Source: Bacteroidota bacterium | Lineage (GTDB): Bacteria; Bacteroidota; Bacteroidia; Chitinophagales; Chitinophagaceae | Reading direction: 5' to 3' | DNA: 36,923 nt | NCBI GenBank assembly: GCA_013286485.1 | Contig: JABDFN010000009.1 | Coordinates: 1-36,923, forward strand | Shown: piece after piece, positions 1 through 9,839 of the stretch | Layout of the letters: each line of letters starts with the position of its first letter | How positions within the stretch are numbered: the stretch's first letter is position 1 | The notes under the pieces: generated by a model | Databases searched by the model: none | Seen by the model: the letters and a program-made list of their open reading frames with translations, nothing else | What the model was told of the DNA's origin: nothing | Made by a program: the position numbers and the translations under genes

Positions 1-1
1 T

Positions 2-3000
2 GATCTTGGCTACTTTATAATTTCAGCAGCAAGCCCTTCAATCTGCGGCACTGCCTATAAGACAATTAGAGTGCTTGAAGCTGTTGCTTCCCCGATTGAT
101 GACGCAACAGGAGCAACAACCGTTTGTCTTCACGAGCCCTATGTATATAGAATTGATGGTTCGGGATACACCAACTATTGGACTGTGGTAGGTGGTATTG
201 CTTCGGCACTTACAGGAGATTCAATTACAGTGTATTGGACAGATGCCGACCCGTTACCCAAGAGTGTGCATGTGTATAGGGGAGTTGCTGACACACCTCA
301 TTGTGGAGGTGTGGTTGCTTATGACTGGACAATACATGACATAAAACCAAAAATACACATCGGCGGTCCCACAAGCGTATGCGCGAATGGTTTTAACACA
401 TATTATGACAGTTTTGATCACGCCAATTTTACAAAATGGGGTATAAGCCCCGATACACTGGGAAGCGTTGATTCTGATTACTACGGCGCTACAGTTCGAG
501 TATTGTGGAATAACCTGCGAACTACTACCGCAACGACAGCTAAACTTTTTGTTACAGCCAATGCCTGTGATACATCCATAAGTGATACGTTGTTGGTAAC
601 AATAAATCCTGTTCCTTTTGTCAGCATCACTGCTGATGATGCAACGCCATGTAAACGACAATCGGTAAATTTTACAGCTGCAACTGGTGCTGCTACATAT
701 ACATGGAATTTTGGAGACGGCACCGCGGAAATAACGACAAGTACGAATACTACGAGTCATGCATTTAAAATAACAGGTACGAGCTCGGTCACCTTTACGG
801 TTACAGTAAAGGCCAATGGAACTACCAGTTCTTGCCCTGTATTGGGAATGGGTAGTATGATTGTGACTGTCACCCCTGGGCCATACGCAAGTATTTATAC
901 ACCGGATAAACACACTTGGTGTGAAGGATCGGCAATTAGCGACGTATTTTATGCCAGCGTAAGTCACGTAACTACTGCAGTTGCCTATAAATGGTATATG
1001 CAGGGTAGTGGCACCATACTTAGTACAACAAGTTCTTACACGGCTACAAGCACCGGGAATTATTTTCTTGTAGTACGCGATAGTTCCGATTGTACTGATA
1101 CTTCCAATATAATTGCAATTGATTATGCAGTATGTACCCCATGCGGTTACGCTGTGAACATTACCATGAGCACCCATTGTGATACACTTTTTGTTGCTGG
1201 AAGAAGAACAATTGGAACAAGCAGCAGCAATCCCGGATGGGACGTGGGTTCGGGAACATTAGTTTTGCAAGATGATACGGATGGATTTGTAGTTTACAAA
1301 GATCCCGGCTATTACGAAATAACTTTTTCTGAAGACTTTGACACTTGCACCGCAATAAATACTCAAGTTGATAGCGTTGTGATGGTGCCCAGCCATTATT
1401 GGGACTGGACATGCCCAGGCACTGATACGATCTACACAGTGAATTTCCATGATAAATCGAAAACACTTGCAACTTGGTCAGTAACGGGCGCAACATGGTC
1501 GGTAACTCAAATTGGCGGTTCACATAGCTATTCCGGAAGCGGTCTTAACTGGAGTACTCCTATGTCTCACGGCAAATACCTAGTGCAGGAAACAGCGACA
1601 GGAACAGGCAGCTACACTATGAACTGTGTAGCCTCTGACACGATAATAGTTCCGGCTAAACCGACTGTAACAATCAGCCGTTCACCTTCTGCGATTTGCG
1701 AAGGTGTCCCAATTGCATTTGGAACTATAATAACTCCTACCAGTTCGCCCGGCATAGAAAATTATTTTTGGAATTTTGGGGATTCTGCAACCAGCAAATT
1801 GGCAACCCCAAATAGAGTGTATATTTGGAAAAACCCCCCTGGAGGAACTTTTAATCCAAGGGCAGTCAATCTTAATATTACTGATACCATTGGATGTAAT
1901 TATTCTGCCACCTCAATTGCTGATAGCATCTACCAAAATGGCTTAAACGGCGAGATATTAGGTGATAGTTTTGGCTGTCGGGGCTCGATCATTACATTAA
2001 CGTATCATTCTCTTTCAGGGACTCCAATAAACTATTTATGGTCAACTGGAACTACTAGCAATACAGATGTGGTTAGTAGTAGCGGCAGCTATTATGTTAC
2101 TGTGCAAGATGGTCACCAGTGTGCATTTAATACTCCTGAATTCCCTGTGTTGATAATGGGACTTGAACAAGCAGTTATCAGCGGGCAGCAATTTTATTGT
2201 GAAGGTCAGGCTGTAGGCCTTACAGGTTTCGTAGGCGATGATTACCATTATCAATGGTATAGATACAACACGACAACTGGCATGGTAGCGATTGACACAA
2301 CTGCTGCTATTTTGGATGCTGGCTTGAGTGCAGATACATTTACCTATTACTTAGTGGTCTCTCATGTAAGCCCCACTAGAGGAACAATCTGTAAAGATAC
2401 ATCGGTAGGCTTCCCTGTGGTAATTTTTCCAACACCATCCGCACCTACATTTAATAGTGTAACGGTTTTGGACTGTAAGAAGTATGAGATATTGTTGAAA
2501 GCAAACGGAGTAACAGGAGCTACATATGCCTGGAGTAATGGCAATCATGGCACAAGAGACACAGTATATATGGGTGGTCCATATAGAGTTTGGGTGACAG
2601 ATAGCAATGGGTGTACTAATTATAATGATACTGCTCTGCCATATTCACCGGAAGAGTACCTGGACTGGTTTCCGAACGGTTGCTATGTTCTTTGTCACCA
2701 AGCTGATGCGGCTGGTAATGATACGATTTATGGACCGCCAGAAAAGTTTAATAGCTGGAAATGGCTCAAGAATAGCAGTGGTGTTGATTCCGGGACCAAC
2801 AGTATGCCTTCTCATTTACCCGTGGTGTATGCAGGAGGTACATATAGTCTAATTTTGGGAAATGGACTATGCAACGATACTTCATTATCTATGTCTGTAA
2901 GTTATCAAAATTGTGTAGGTGGTGCATGCCCAACCATAATACCCGGCGCAGTAAGTTTGATGTGTGATAACCCGGTTGCAGATGATGATACTGTGCAGGT

Positions 3001-3574
3001 AATCTTAAACAATACTACGGGTGCTTCACTGCCTGTGATTATAGGATTGAATATAGGGCCGTCTGTACCATTTAGCATTACTCTGCCTCCGGGAAGTTCT
3101 ACAGTCACACTCCATTTTAGTATCATAAATAAACCTCCACCATCAACTGCACTGCTTTCATTTATGTGTCATATATCCACGCCCCCGTACACCTGTTACC
3201 AGACTGTACAGGCGGCAGTGCCATACCCTTGTAGTTGGCCACAGGAAAGAGTTGCAGGACAACTGCCGACAAAACCTGTGAGTGCAATCACAAATATTGC
3301 AACTGGAATGGTGGTATATCCTAACCCGGCAAAAGAAGGTGTGAATGTGAATTATATTTATGGTTCTCCTTGCGCCTGCGAAAGAAGTATAGAAATATAC
3401 GATGTGCTAGGTAGATTAGTTAATACTTACAATGTAAGTAATATTGCAAACGGAGGAAAACCTAATGGCACATGGACATTTATGACAACGGATATGCCCT
3501 CAGGCAGTTTTGTGGTGAAAATGGAAGAGGAAGGTAGGATATTACATGTTGCTCATGTGAGTATAACGCATTGA
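2..3574 (+). CDS. T9SS-sorted secreted protein with PKD/Ig-like domains (5' partial)
   Basis: The reading frame is open from base 2, so the gene is cut by the window start; the GTG at 71 is only an internal codon. The 1190 or so visible residues are rich in Ser, Thr, Gly and paired Cys, as in cell-surface adhesin-like Bacteroidota proteins. PKD-like cores are visible as WNFGDGT near base 706 and WNFGDS near base 1770. The C-terminus from about base 3311 (VVYPNPAKEGVNV, then IYDVLGRLV) is a type A T9SS sorting domain, so the product should cross the outer membrane by the Por system and be surface-attached or released. The ligand or substrate cannot be told. A strong terminator follows, separating it from the next gene. 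Confidence 0.9.
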   Translation, partial: DLGYFIISAASPSICGTAYKTIRVLEAVASPIDDATGATTVCLHEPYVYRIDGSGYTNYWTVVGGIASALTGDSITVYWTDADPLPKSVHVYRGVADTPHCGGVVAYDWTIHDIKPKIHIGGPTSVCANGFNTYYDSFDHANFTKWGISPDTLGSVDSDYYGATVRVLWNNLRTTTATTAKLFVTANACDTSISDTLLVTINPVPFVSITADDATPCKRQSVNFTAATGAATYTWNFGDGTAEITTSTNTTSHAFKITGTSSVTFTVTVKANGTTSSCPVLGMGSMIVTVTPGPYASIYTPDKHTWCEGSAISDVFYASVSHVTTAVAYKWYMQGSGTILSTTSSYTATSTGNYFLVVRDSSDCTDTSNIIAIDYAVCTPCGYAVNITMSTHCDTLFVAGRRTIGTSSSNPGWDVGSGTLVLQDDTDGFVVYKDPGYYEITFSEDFDTCTAINTQVDSVVMVPSHYWDWTCPGTDTIYTVNFHDKSKTLATWSVTGATWSVTQIGGSHSYSGSGLNWSTPMSHGKYLVQETATGTGSYTMNCVASDTIIVPAKPTVTISRSPSAICEGVPIAFGTIITPTSSPGIENYFWNFGDSATSKLATPNRVYIWKNPPGGTFNPRAVNLNITDTIGCNYSATSIADSIYQNGLNGEILGDSFGCRGSIITLTYHSLSGTPINYLWSTGTTSNTDVVSSSGSYYVTVQDGHQCAFNTPEFPVLIMGLEQAVISGQQFYCEGQAVGLTGFVGDDYHYQWYRYNTTTGMVAIDTTAAILDAGLSADTFTYYLVVSHVSPTRGTICKDTSVGFPVVIFPTPSAPTFNSVTVLDCKKYEILLKANGVTGATYAWSNGNHGTRDTVYMGGPYRVWVTDSNGCTNYNDTALPYSPEEYLDWFPNGCYVLCHQADAAGNDTIYGPPEKFNSWKWLKNSSGVDSGTNSMPSHLPVVYAGGTYSLILGNGLCNDTSLSMSVSYQNCVGGACPTIIPGAVSLMCDNPVADDDTVQVILNNTTGASLPVIIGLNIGPSVPFSITLPPGSSTVTLHFSIINKPPPSTALLSFMCHISTPPYTCYQTVQAAVPYPCSWPQERVAGQLPTKPVSAITNIATGMVVYPNPAKEGVNVNYIYGSPCACERSIEIYDVLGRLVNTYNVSNIANGGKPNGTWTFMTTDMPSGSFVVKMEEEGRILHVAHVSITH

Positions 3575-3589
3575 ATTTTATGAACTTAT

Positions 3590-3627
3590 GGGTTGCAGCG
3601 CATCAACGCTGCAACCCTATTTTTTTA
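3590..3627 (+). terminator. Rho-independent terminator
   Basis: An 11-bp perfect stem (GGGTTGCAGCG / CGCTGCAACCC) with a 6-nt loop is followed by TATTTTTTT, 16 bases after the stop codon of the first T9SS gene. Confidence 0.9.
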
Positions 3628-3654
3628 ATAGTATCTTTATAAAAAACAGACGGC

Positions 3655-5550
3655 ATGAAAATAGCTTCACTTCTATCTGTATATGCTTTACTCTTAACCT
3701 TTACGCTTCAAGCACAAAACTATAAATGGATAAAAGGTGGCGGCAGCACAACTGGTATGTCCCCCTCAATGAATTTTGAAAGAGTTGAATATTTATGTAC
3801 AGATGACAATAAGAATGTCTACATTCTTGCTAAAGTAGGCAATAATAATATTACCGCTGACACTTTTCATATGAGCATTGCGCATGACCATTATGGGGCT
3901 GCTTCCTATGATACACATACTTTTCTTGCAAGTTATGATTGCAACGGAAATATGCGGTGGGCAAAGCTGATTGAGTCATATAACTTTGCTGAAGAATATG
4001 GTTTAGCATACAGTAATGGAAGTATTTACATTGTTGGGATACTTATCGGCCCAGATAAGTATATTGGGTATGACACATTTATCAATAATGCCCATCTCCA
4101 AAGCTACCTTGCAAGATTTGATACATTGGGGCATTTTAAATGGATACAATTCGTTGGTGCCGATAACACTTATACAGAACTTCATACAGGGTACAGCGCT
4201 GCATTGGCAATAGACGGAGGTGGTTATATTCATCATTACGATTTTATACAAAATGGAGTTCAGCTTTCAGGCAGTTTCAGTACGTCTGTGACGGGTACTT
4301 ACGATCTGAAATATGATAGTACAGGCAATTTGTTAAGCGCTGTGAAAATGCAGATTGACACTAATATGGCTATCAGCAGTGTTGATATCAACACCACAAG
4401 CGAAAATGCCTATGCCGTCTTATCCGAAAATCCATTATCTGCGGGGCTATATAATCAATATATCGCAGCATTTGATGCGACCGGCATTCAACTATGGGCA
4501 GATACAGCGGGTGATGCTACTGTATTGGACCAGCTAAAATTTGACAACCATACTAGTATATACGGAACAGGGGTAGGGCAAATAGATCCTTTTATTTTAG
4601 ATAAAGACACTTTCGTAAATAGCTACTCGGGTGGTGATATTACTGTAATTTTTAAAATGGATACCCTAGGGCATATGAAATGGGGTTATGATTTAAGTGG
4701 CAGTACAGATGTTAATGGTGTCATCTCTCTTGCATTGTTACCCGATAATAAAATAGCTGCAGGTGGAGGGCTCATAGGGACAACCAAACATGGTATAGAT
4801 AGCATTTTTACTCCAAGTGCCGGGCAGAATCCTTTATTAGCTATTGTAGATACTTCCGGCAAGTTGATATTTCTCGACCAATTACATAGTGGAGGTTCAG
4901 TTGATGGTATTTTGACGATGACTAGTGATAAGGATGGGAATGTTTATGCTGGCGGTATGATTGAGACAAGTATAACGGCATCAGGCCTAAGTAGTGGTTA
5001 TACAAGCGTGGGCGGCAATACTGATTTTTTTGTAGCTAAATACGGGTATAAATGCAACTGCAGCCTGGCTACAGAGCCAACCCCCAACTATACATACACC
5101 GGCAGCGGCTCGGTGAATTTTACTTATACAGGCGCAACTTCACCCGATAGCGTGAAATGGAATTTTGGAGATGGAGGAACAAGCACCGTGCTTAATCCGA
5201 CACATAATTTTCACGATACGGGGTTGCACCATGTTTGTTTAACTGTGTATGCCTGTGACAGTGGCAGCTATTGCGGGTATATGCATACGACGCTGAGCGT
5301 TCCTGTTTTTGCAGCAATACCTATTGTCAGTGTGTATCCTAATCCGATAAGCGGGGCATTTTTTATTGAGGGTGCAGAAATGAGAACAACGGTAAGGTTG
5401 TTTAATGTGATGGGGCAATTAGTTTATGAGGGAACTATAAAAGATAATAAGCAGCAGATAAATACGGGTGATCTGCGATTGGGTACTTACTTGTTGCAGT
5501 TGATAGATAAGGAAGGGAGGAGGGAAAACGTCACAATTGTGAAGCAGTAA
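3655..5550 (+). CDS. Secreted T9SS protein with repeat propeller-like region and PKD domain
   Basis: The 631-residue protein starts with a clear signal peptide (about residues 1-20, ending LQAQ). Residues 30-460 contain recurring blocks of the type FDTLGHFKWIQF, MDTLGHMKWGYD and DKDGNVYAGG, as in SBBP-like/beta-propeller repeats of Bacteroidota exported proteins. A PKD domain follows (VKWNFGDGGTS, about residues 497-545). The last 80 residues, starting at VSVYPNPISGAFF, form a type A T9SS sorting domain. It is probably a surface or secreted protein of unknown ligand. It follows a terminator, so it is likely its own transcription unit. Its C-terminal segment closely resembles an orphan fragment at 19242-19319. 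Confidence 0.9.
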   Translation: MKIASLLSVYALLLTFTLQAQNYKWIKGGGSTTGMSPSMNFERVEYLCTDDNKNVYILAKVGNNNITADTFHMSIAHDHYGAASYDTHTFLASYDCNGNMRWAKLIESYNFAEEYGLAYSNGSIYIVGILIGPDKYIGYDTFINNAHLQSYLARFDTLGHFKWIQFVGADNTYTELHTGYSAALAIDGGGYIHHYDFIQNGVQLSGSFSTSVTGTYDLKYDSTGNLLSAVKMQIDTNMAISSVDINTTSENAYAVLSENPLSAGLYNQYIAAFDATGIQLWADTAGDATVLDQLKFDNHTSIYGTGVGQIDPFILDKDTFVNSYSGGDITVIFKMDTLGHMKWGYDLSGSTDVNGVISLALLPDNKIAAGGGLIGTTKHGIDSIFTPSAGQNPLLAIVDTSGKLIFLDQLHSGGSVDGILTMTSDKDGNVYAGGMIETSITASGLSSGYTSVGGNTDFFVAKYGYKCNCSLATEPTPNYTYTGSGSVNFTYTGATSPDSVKWNFGDGGTSTVLNPTHNFHDTGLHHVCLTVYACDSGSYCGYMHTTLSVPVFAAIPIVSVYPNPISGAFFIEGAEMRTTVRLFNVMGQLVYEGTIKDNKQQINTGDLRLGTYLLQLIDKEGRRENVTIVKQ

Positions 5551-5927
5551 TTTTTGGCCTAATTTTTTAAATTTATATACATAAAATATTTTTATGAATA
5601 AGGCTATTTAAAATGTCGTTGGTTTGGTAGTAAATATTTCTTTTAACGAAAAAATAAAATAGATTAAGCCGTGTAAGCCCTATTTATTAAACATGAAATT
5701 ACTTACATTGTAAGAAAGGCCTACACAAGCAACCAGAAACATTAACGATAATCACCTGTCTATTGAGTCTGACTTAAATTTTTGTGGTTTAATAAATATG
5801 AAATAAACATCGACAATTTGGATGCATATCGACTTCTTGTAATGAAGCTAAAGACTAATTGCTGGTGTGATACAATTTTTTTGACAAATAGGGGTTGGTT
5901 TTTTACAACAGTATCATAAAACTTTGA
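5551..5927. other. Intergenic region without recognisable gene
   Basis: This is very AT-rich DNA between the second T9SS gene and a decayed outer-membrane gene tail. I see no convincing open frame, RNA gene or strong terminator. It is a plausible place for the left edge of the accessory island, but no att-type repeat matching the right side was found by eye. Confidence 0.4.
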
Positions 5928-6152
5928 AGTCAAATATCCATTGTATATCCATGTACTACACACTTCATACCTCCAGATGCCGGAACTGCCAACGAAACAT
6001 GGAATAACAATGTGAACAATGATAAGTGGCTGCAATCTTATGGTTTAAGTGCAAGAACCAAACTGGCAGGCTACCCTATTAGAATAGATGTAGCATGGCC
6101 AGGTGGCATGAGCAAACAACCGGTTTGGTATTTTTCACTGAATCTGCAGTAA
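5928..6152 (+). pseudogene. C-terminal remnant of an outer-membrane barrel protein
   Basis: A plus-strand frame with no start codon and an upstream in-frame TGA at 5925 ends at TAA 6150-6152. Its last 50 or so codons read as real protein: ETWNNNVNNDKWLQSYGLSA, then RTKLAGYPIRIDVAWP and KQPVWYFSLNLQ. The pattern of a glycine-rich strand, GYPIRIDVAWP and a terminal WYFSL strand resembles the final strands of Bacteroidota outer-membrane surface-antigen/TolB-like barrel proteins. The upstream part is missing, so this is a stub left by insertion or deletion. The family assignment is from memory of the motif and moderate at best; that it is a decayed coding fragment is better supported. Confidence 0.5.
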
Positions 6153-6174
6153 TTTCCTGATATATAATAATAAT

Positions 6175-7593
6175 TTATGACTTCTTTACAGTGTCTAGTT
6201 TCATCACAGTAGTATCTGTTTGAGGTTTGACAATATTCATTTGACGAACTAAATTTATTTTATCTGCCAAATTTTTTTGAGACGAAATGTAGTCAAGCAC
6301 TGTTAATTTATTGAAGTCAAAGCTCCGTTCTTTATTGATTATTTTTATACCTCCAATAGTTAAAGAAATTACTGGTTGCCCCAAACCATTTTCTGTTTTT
6401 TCAATGTTAGTAACTTTGCCCTGTATGGTTATCTTGTCAATAATACAATTGTTGCTGGCATCTATCTTACAATATGAAATACTGTTAGACTGGATTGCTG
6501 TTTTTAAGTTTTCATCACAACCATTCAAAACAGTAGCTAAGTAATTTGCATTATAAACAGTAGTATCAAAATTAGATGAATTTAAATTCTGTAGTCTTTC
6601 AATTGCTGTTTTCATATTTGTTAGCCACACTTGATATTGATACCTTTTTTTCTTCTCGTTATCGTATAGATCGTTGTCTGAAAATAATTCAGTATTGTCG
6701 TAAATCTCTTTTGAAGTTTTATTATAAAACCAATCGGAACCCAATTCAGGATATATTGAATTTGAGGTAAGAAAATTCTTATCAATGCCAGCTTGAACAT
6801 GCACCCTAATATCTGCAGCATTGTTTGTGATACCAAAGAAGTCAGGAGGTGTATTTTTATTACCCATGAGATTGTTAACATGAAAGGTTCCTGTTATTTC
6901 AATAGTGTGTCCCTTATATTTCTCGACTACAGCTGCATTATTTGCGTTAAACTCTTTACAGAACTGGTCAATACTATCAATCTTATAAATCCTGTTTTTA
7001 TCATAAATCTTATATGCTCCAAAACCTGCCCCTAAAACAATCAAAAAGATTAAAATAGTTGTAATTGTTTTTTTAGAAACTTTAGCATGCTGTGGTGCTG
7101 TTTTATTAGTATTTGTAGTCTCATCAGTGCTTAGAATAAGCGACATTATTGATGAACTATTGAATACTGATATTGTATAAATGATGCTGGATACCAATAA
7201 AAGGTAAAGACCTATCCCATTTGAAACGTTACTGTTTGCTGACATGCCGTAATTATTATCTCCTGTATGTATTGAGGAGTTAAAATTCATGGGTAATCCT
7301 ATCCAATGAAATAAAAATGAAGCTGAAACAGCAATAGAAATCATTCCAAGAATAAACGATACGTATTTGACAGGTTTAACAAAACATAGTATTAACCCTA
7401 CAATTGAAAGTAAATAAACGATAGCCGCATTTGTAGCCTGTAAGCCATTAATTGATGAATTAATACTACTTAATTGTGAGCCATATTCGCCTAAATTCAG
7501 AGAACCTGAAAAGCTGAAAGAATACCATGGTAGAAAGGTTGAAATAATCATGCAGATCAGTGCAATGATTGCCATTGTTTTTACTTGTTTCAT
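6175..7593 (-). CDS. Four-helix membrane protein with OB-fold (tRNA_anti-like) domains
   Basis: The 472-residue protein has four hydrophobic helices in the first 155 residues, a further helix near 175-195, and then a long soluble part. The soluble part has two segments resembling the tRNA_anti-like OB-fold found in many Bacteroidota proteins: around 205-290 (DQFCKEFNANNAAVVEKYKG, then IEITGTFHVNNL) and around 335-440 (YNANYLATVLNG, then IDKITIQGKVTN). The role is unknown; membrane-anchored OB-fold proteins of this type have no settled function. It is transcribed divergently from the small XRE regulator at 7720, so the two may share a control region. Strongly AT-rich. Confidence 0.7.
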   Translation of the reverse strand: MKQVKTMAIIALICMIISTFLPWYSFSFSGSLNLGEYGSQLSSINSSINGLQATNAAIVYLLSIVGLILCFVKPVKYVSFILGMISIAVSASFLFHWIGLPMNFNSSIHTGDNNYGMSANSNVSNGIGLYLLLVSSIIYTISVFNSSSIMSLILSTDETTNTNKTAPQHAKVSKKTITTILIFLIVLGAGFGAYKIYDKNRIYKIDSIDQFCKEFNANNAAVVEKYKGHTIEITGTFHVNNLMGNKNTPPDFFGITNNAADIRVHVQAGIDKNFLTSNSIYPELGSDWFYNKTSKEIYDNTELFSDNDLYDNEKKKRYQYQVWLTNMKTAIERLQNLNSSNFDTTVYNANYLATVLNGCDENLKTAIQSNSISYCKIDASNNCIIDKITIQGKVTNIEKTENGLGQPVISLTIGGIKIINKERSFDFNKLTVLDYISSQKNLADKINLVRQMNIVKPQTDTTVMKLDTVKKS

Positions 7594-7719
7594 AAATAAT
7601 TGCTTTTATTTTTTGAGTTATAATATAAATCAAGGCTAAAATAGCAATTTTGAAACACTAACCTATGGGGCGGTGAAATAAATTTTCAGGCAGTCTACAT
7701 TACAGGCATCTGTAATTAG

Positions 7720-7986
7720 ATGCCAATGAAGTCTCAATTTGAATTAAGTGTTATTGAAAAAGTCAAATTGAAGCGGGAAAGTCACAATATTTCGCAAAAA
7801 CAACTTGCTTATTTGATGGACTTGTCCGTAGGGTTTATTGGTAGGGTAGAAAGCCCGAAATTCCCGGCAAAATGGAATTTAGACCATATTAATAAGTTGG
7901 CTGAGATTTTTGATTGTAGTCCGAAGGATTTTTTACCTGATAAGTTTATCAAGGAGCGCAAGCGGAATAAAGGTATATCTAAATAA
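7720..7986 (+). CDS. Small XRE-family HTH transcriptional regulator
   Basis: The 88-residue product is almost entirely one helix-turn-helix domain: LSVIEKVKLKRESHNISQKQ, then LAYLMDLSVGFIGRVES and HINKLAEIFDCSPKDFL, which is the Cro/C1-type five-helix order. A lysine/arginine-rich tail follows. No effector domain is present, so it probably acts as a simple repressor or as a control protein of the mobile island. A second ATG lies two codons downstream of the first. It is divergent from the OB-fold membrane protein gene. Such small regulators often accompany restriction, toxin or integrative elements; the actual target cannot be read from the sequence. Confidence 0.75.
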   Translation: MPMKSQFELSVIEKVKLKRESHNISQKQLAYLMDLSVGFIGRVESPKFPAKWNLDHINKLAEIFDCSPKDFLPDKFIKERKRNKGISK

Positions 7987-8356
7987 AAAGATTCTCTGCT
8001 TGAGATATCTCTTTATTGTAGTCTGTCATGATACTATCTCACATCGTACAGTATCTTGATTTTCTTTTGATTCTTTTGACCTCCCTTATTGATTAGAAGT
8101 TGGCCACAAATCAGAGTGATTCCATTTAAATTTTCTATAGTATAATATGATTTTGATGCCTCGTTCAATGAGTATTAGAACATCTTTTTTTGCTATCCCA
8201 TTTTTGATTTGTGGGCGTTTGGAGAAGAATGATATGAATATATATACCCCCAAATCCCGGTGCTAATTTTCATTATTATTTTTTAATTGTAAGCAACTTC
8301 TTGTCAAATAAAAAGAAGTTCATTTAAGTCGCAGCATTGAGAATAATTTATATGTA
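7987..8356. other. Intergenic region, no gene seen
   Basis: About 370 AT-rich bases lie between the convergent XRE gene and the polymerase-like gene. No credible reading frame, RNA gene or clear rho-independent terminator was recognised. Confidence 0.4.
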
Positions 8357-9334
8357 TTATAAATACTTCTTACTAAATCTTAGTTCAGGGTATTTAGCCT
8401 TACAATATTCTATTACCTCATTATAATCTTCATTCTTTATAATTAGAGAATCATGCACAGGAATAGCAAATTTTACAGGTATAAACTGCAATAAATCATC
8501 AATCCATATTTTGGCTTCCTCTCTTTGTAAATAGGAAGCACTGTCTTTGTAGTATATCTTCTTTAGTCCCTCAACGAAACTATTGGCAATCGGGAATAAT
8601 TTTTGAATTTTAAAATGTGCGGGCCCTACTTTCCCATTTGCCCAATTCGTGAATGCATCCTTTGCGTCACCTCTATTGGTAAGGTGTAGCTGCTGAACCA
8701 AATATTTGTAAAAGTCTATTTCATGAGTGAAAATGTAATGGTATTTAGTGTCTATAATCCCTTGTCGTTTCATAATTAACCACAACAATCTTGGTTGACT
8801 AGTAATAGCATCAATTACACATAACCCTTTACCTTTTAATTCTTCTTTGTAGGTATTCAAAATTGGGTAATGAACCCTTCTCCCGAATGAGTCTCTTGTT
8901 ATTTTGGCCTCATAACCAAGTTCAATTAGACTATTGGCAGTTATTTCGTACCAGCGTTTTTTCCTGTTGGAAGTAAAGTCAATTTCTATTTCTTCTCCAA
9001 ATGATATGTCAACTAAGAATTTATATTTCATACAATAACCTAAATGAGATGAATATTGTTTAGTGGTTATTGTTCTGAAAATATCGTTTGGGTCAATCTT
9101 TAGGTTTTTCATGTAATCTATAATTCCCTCATCAATAAACCTGTTTATAATTTTAAAATATCTCGCATTTATAGAGCGCAGATAGGTGGAGGGACAATCA
9201 AAATATCCTTTCTCATTTTTTCTGTTGTTTCTGAGGTATAAGGCGGCATAGATTTTCAAACCACTATTTACTGCCGTCTTATTACCAAGACTATTTATGA
9301 TATTCTTTATTTGTTGAGTGATTTTGATTTTCAT
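8357..9334 (-). CDS. Divergent family-A DNA polymerase-like palm protein
   Basis: The 325-residue product has the spaced hallmarks of a PolA-type palm without any exonuclease or full-length polymerase domains. GRRVH lies at 151-155. A motif-A-like VIDAITSQPRLL places the metal-binding candidate Asp at 175 followed by SQP. A motif-B-like RGDAKDAFTNWANGK holds Arg221/Lys225. LQREEA lies at 269-274 and the motif-C signature VHDS at 293-296. The N-terminal 100 residues look helical and wHTH-like. The order GR, DxxxSQP, RxxxK, LQxxEA, VHDS is what mobile-element PolA-like proteins show, so it may replicate or prime an element. The homology is my motif reading. If the Asp residues are not catalytic it could be a structural relative. 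It neighbours a winged-helix protein on the same strand. Confidence 0.6.
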   Translation of the reverse strand: MKIKITQQIKNIINSLGNKTAVNSGLKIYAALYLRNNRKNEKGYFDCPSTYLRSINARYFKIINRFIDEGIIDYMKNLKIDPNDIFRTITTKQYSSHLGYCMKYKFLVDISFGEEIEIDFTSNRKKRWYEITANSLIELGYEAKITRDSFGRRVHYPILNTYKEELKGKGLCVIDAITSQPRLLWLIMKRQGIIDTKYHYIFTHEIDFYKYLVQQLHLTNRGDAKDAFTNWANGKVGPAHFKIQKLFPIANSFVEGLKKIYYKDSASYLQREEAKIWIDDLLQFIPVKFAIPVHDSLIIKNEDYNEVIEYCKAKYPELRFSKKYL

Positions 9335-9490
9335 ACATAATATAGTGTTGGGTAATGAAAAGTTTATAATTATTATTTAAAAAAACTGCACCACATTACT
9401 TATGATATATATACCGCTCACAAATAATTTACTTATTAAATACTTATTATAATCAGGACATTTCTACCAATCTTTAATGCGACTTGTGAG

Positions 9491-9512
9491 CAGCGCGCCA
9501 GCGGAACCAGCG
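9491..9512. repeat. Three short CAGCG direct repeats (iteron-like)
   Basis: CAGCG occurs at 9491, 9499 and 9508, almost regularly spaced, in a small GC-rich patch inside very AT-rich DNA about 160 bases upstream of the polymerase-like gene. The arrangement is iteron-like but short. It could equally be chance or a regulator site. Confidence 0.3.
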
Positions 9513-9554
9513 AACAACCAAGCAGTGAGAATACTTGAAAGAAAGGAATTATTA

Positions 9555-9767
9555 CTATTGGATATAAGCAATCATAATTTTTAGTTCGCAAACTTTTATT
9601 TTCAATTGAAGTTTCTTTCTTTTGTTCACATCCTGCTCTTCATATAATTCCTTGCGAAACTTGTTCATTTGTAATTTGATGCAATTGATGTTATCGTAAT
9701 CAATTTTTTCCTGCAATATATTATACGTATTAGAATGGTATTCATTAAAGTTTAGTTGGTATTTCAT
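9555..9767 (-). CDS. Small Lys/Glu-rich helical protein, unknown
   Basis: A 70-residue frame with an ATG start encodes a charged, probably coiled helix (KLQMNKFRKELYEEQ, then DVNKRKKLQLKIKV). It lies between the polymerase-like gene and the winged-helix gene on the same strand, with a 72-base gap to the upstream gene, so it may belong to the same transcription unit. No family was recognised. Codon use resembles its AT-rich neighbours. It could be spurious; the strand agreement and composition are the main support. Confidence 0.45.
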   Translation of the reverse strand: MKYQLNFNEYHSNTYNILQEKIDYDNINCIKLQMNKFRKELYEEQDVNKRKKLQLKIKVCELKIMIAYIQ

Positions 9768-9839
9768 GAGAAAAATATATTCTTAAAGTCTTTTAGAGTA
9801 TATATTATTTTGTATGACTGAGAATATTCCTTTACCTCA

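Noticed and set aside
254-1177. Long minus-strand open frame of about 307 codons
   Set aside because: It lies fully inside the T9SS/PKD gene; its translation is Cys/Arg/Ile-rich nonsense without domains, a by-product of the opposite strand.
5760-6035. Minus-strand open frame of 91 codons
   Set aside because: It covers the antisense of the outer-membrane gene stub and has no protein-like features; the plus-strand remnant explains the region better.
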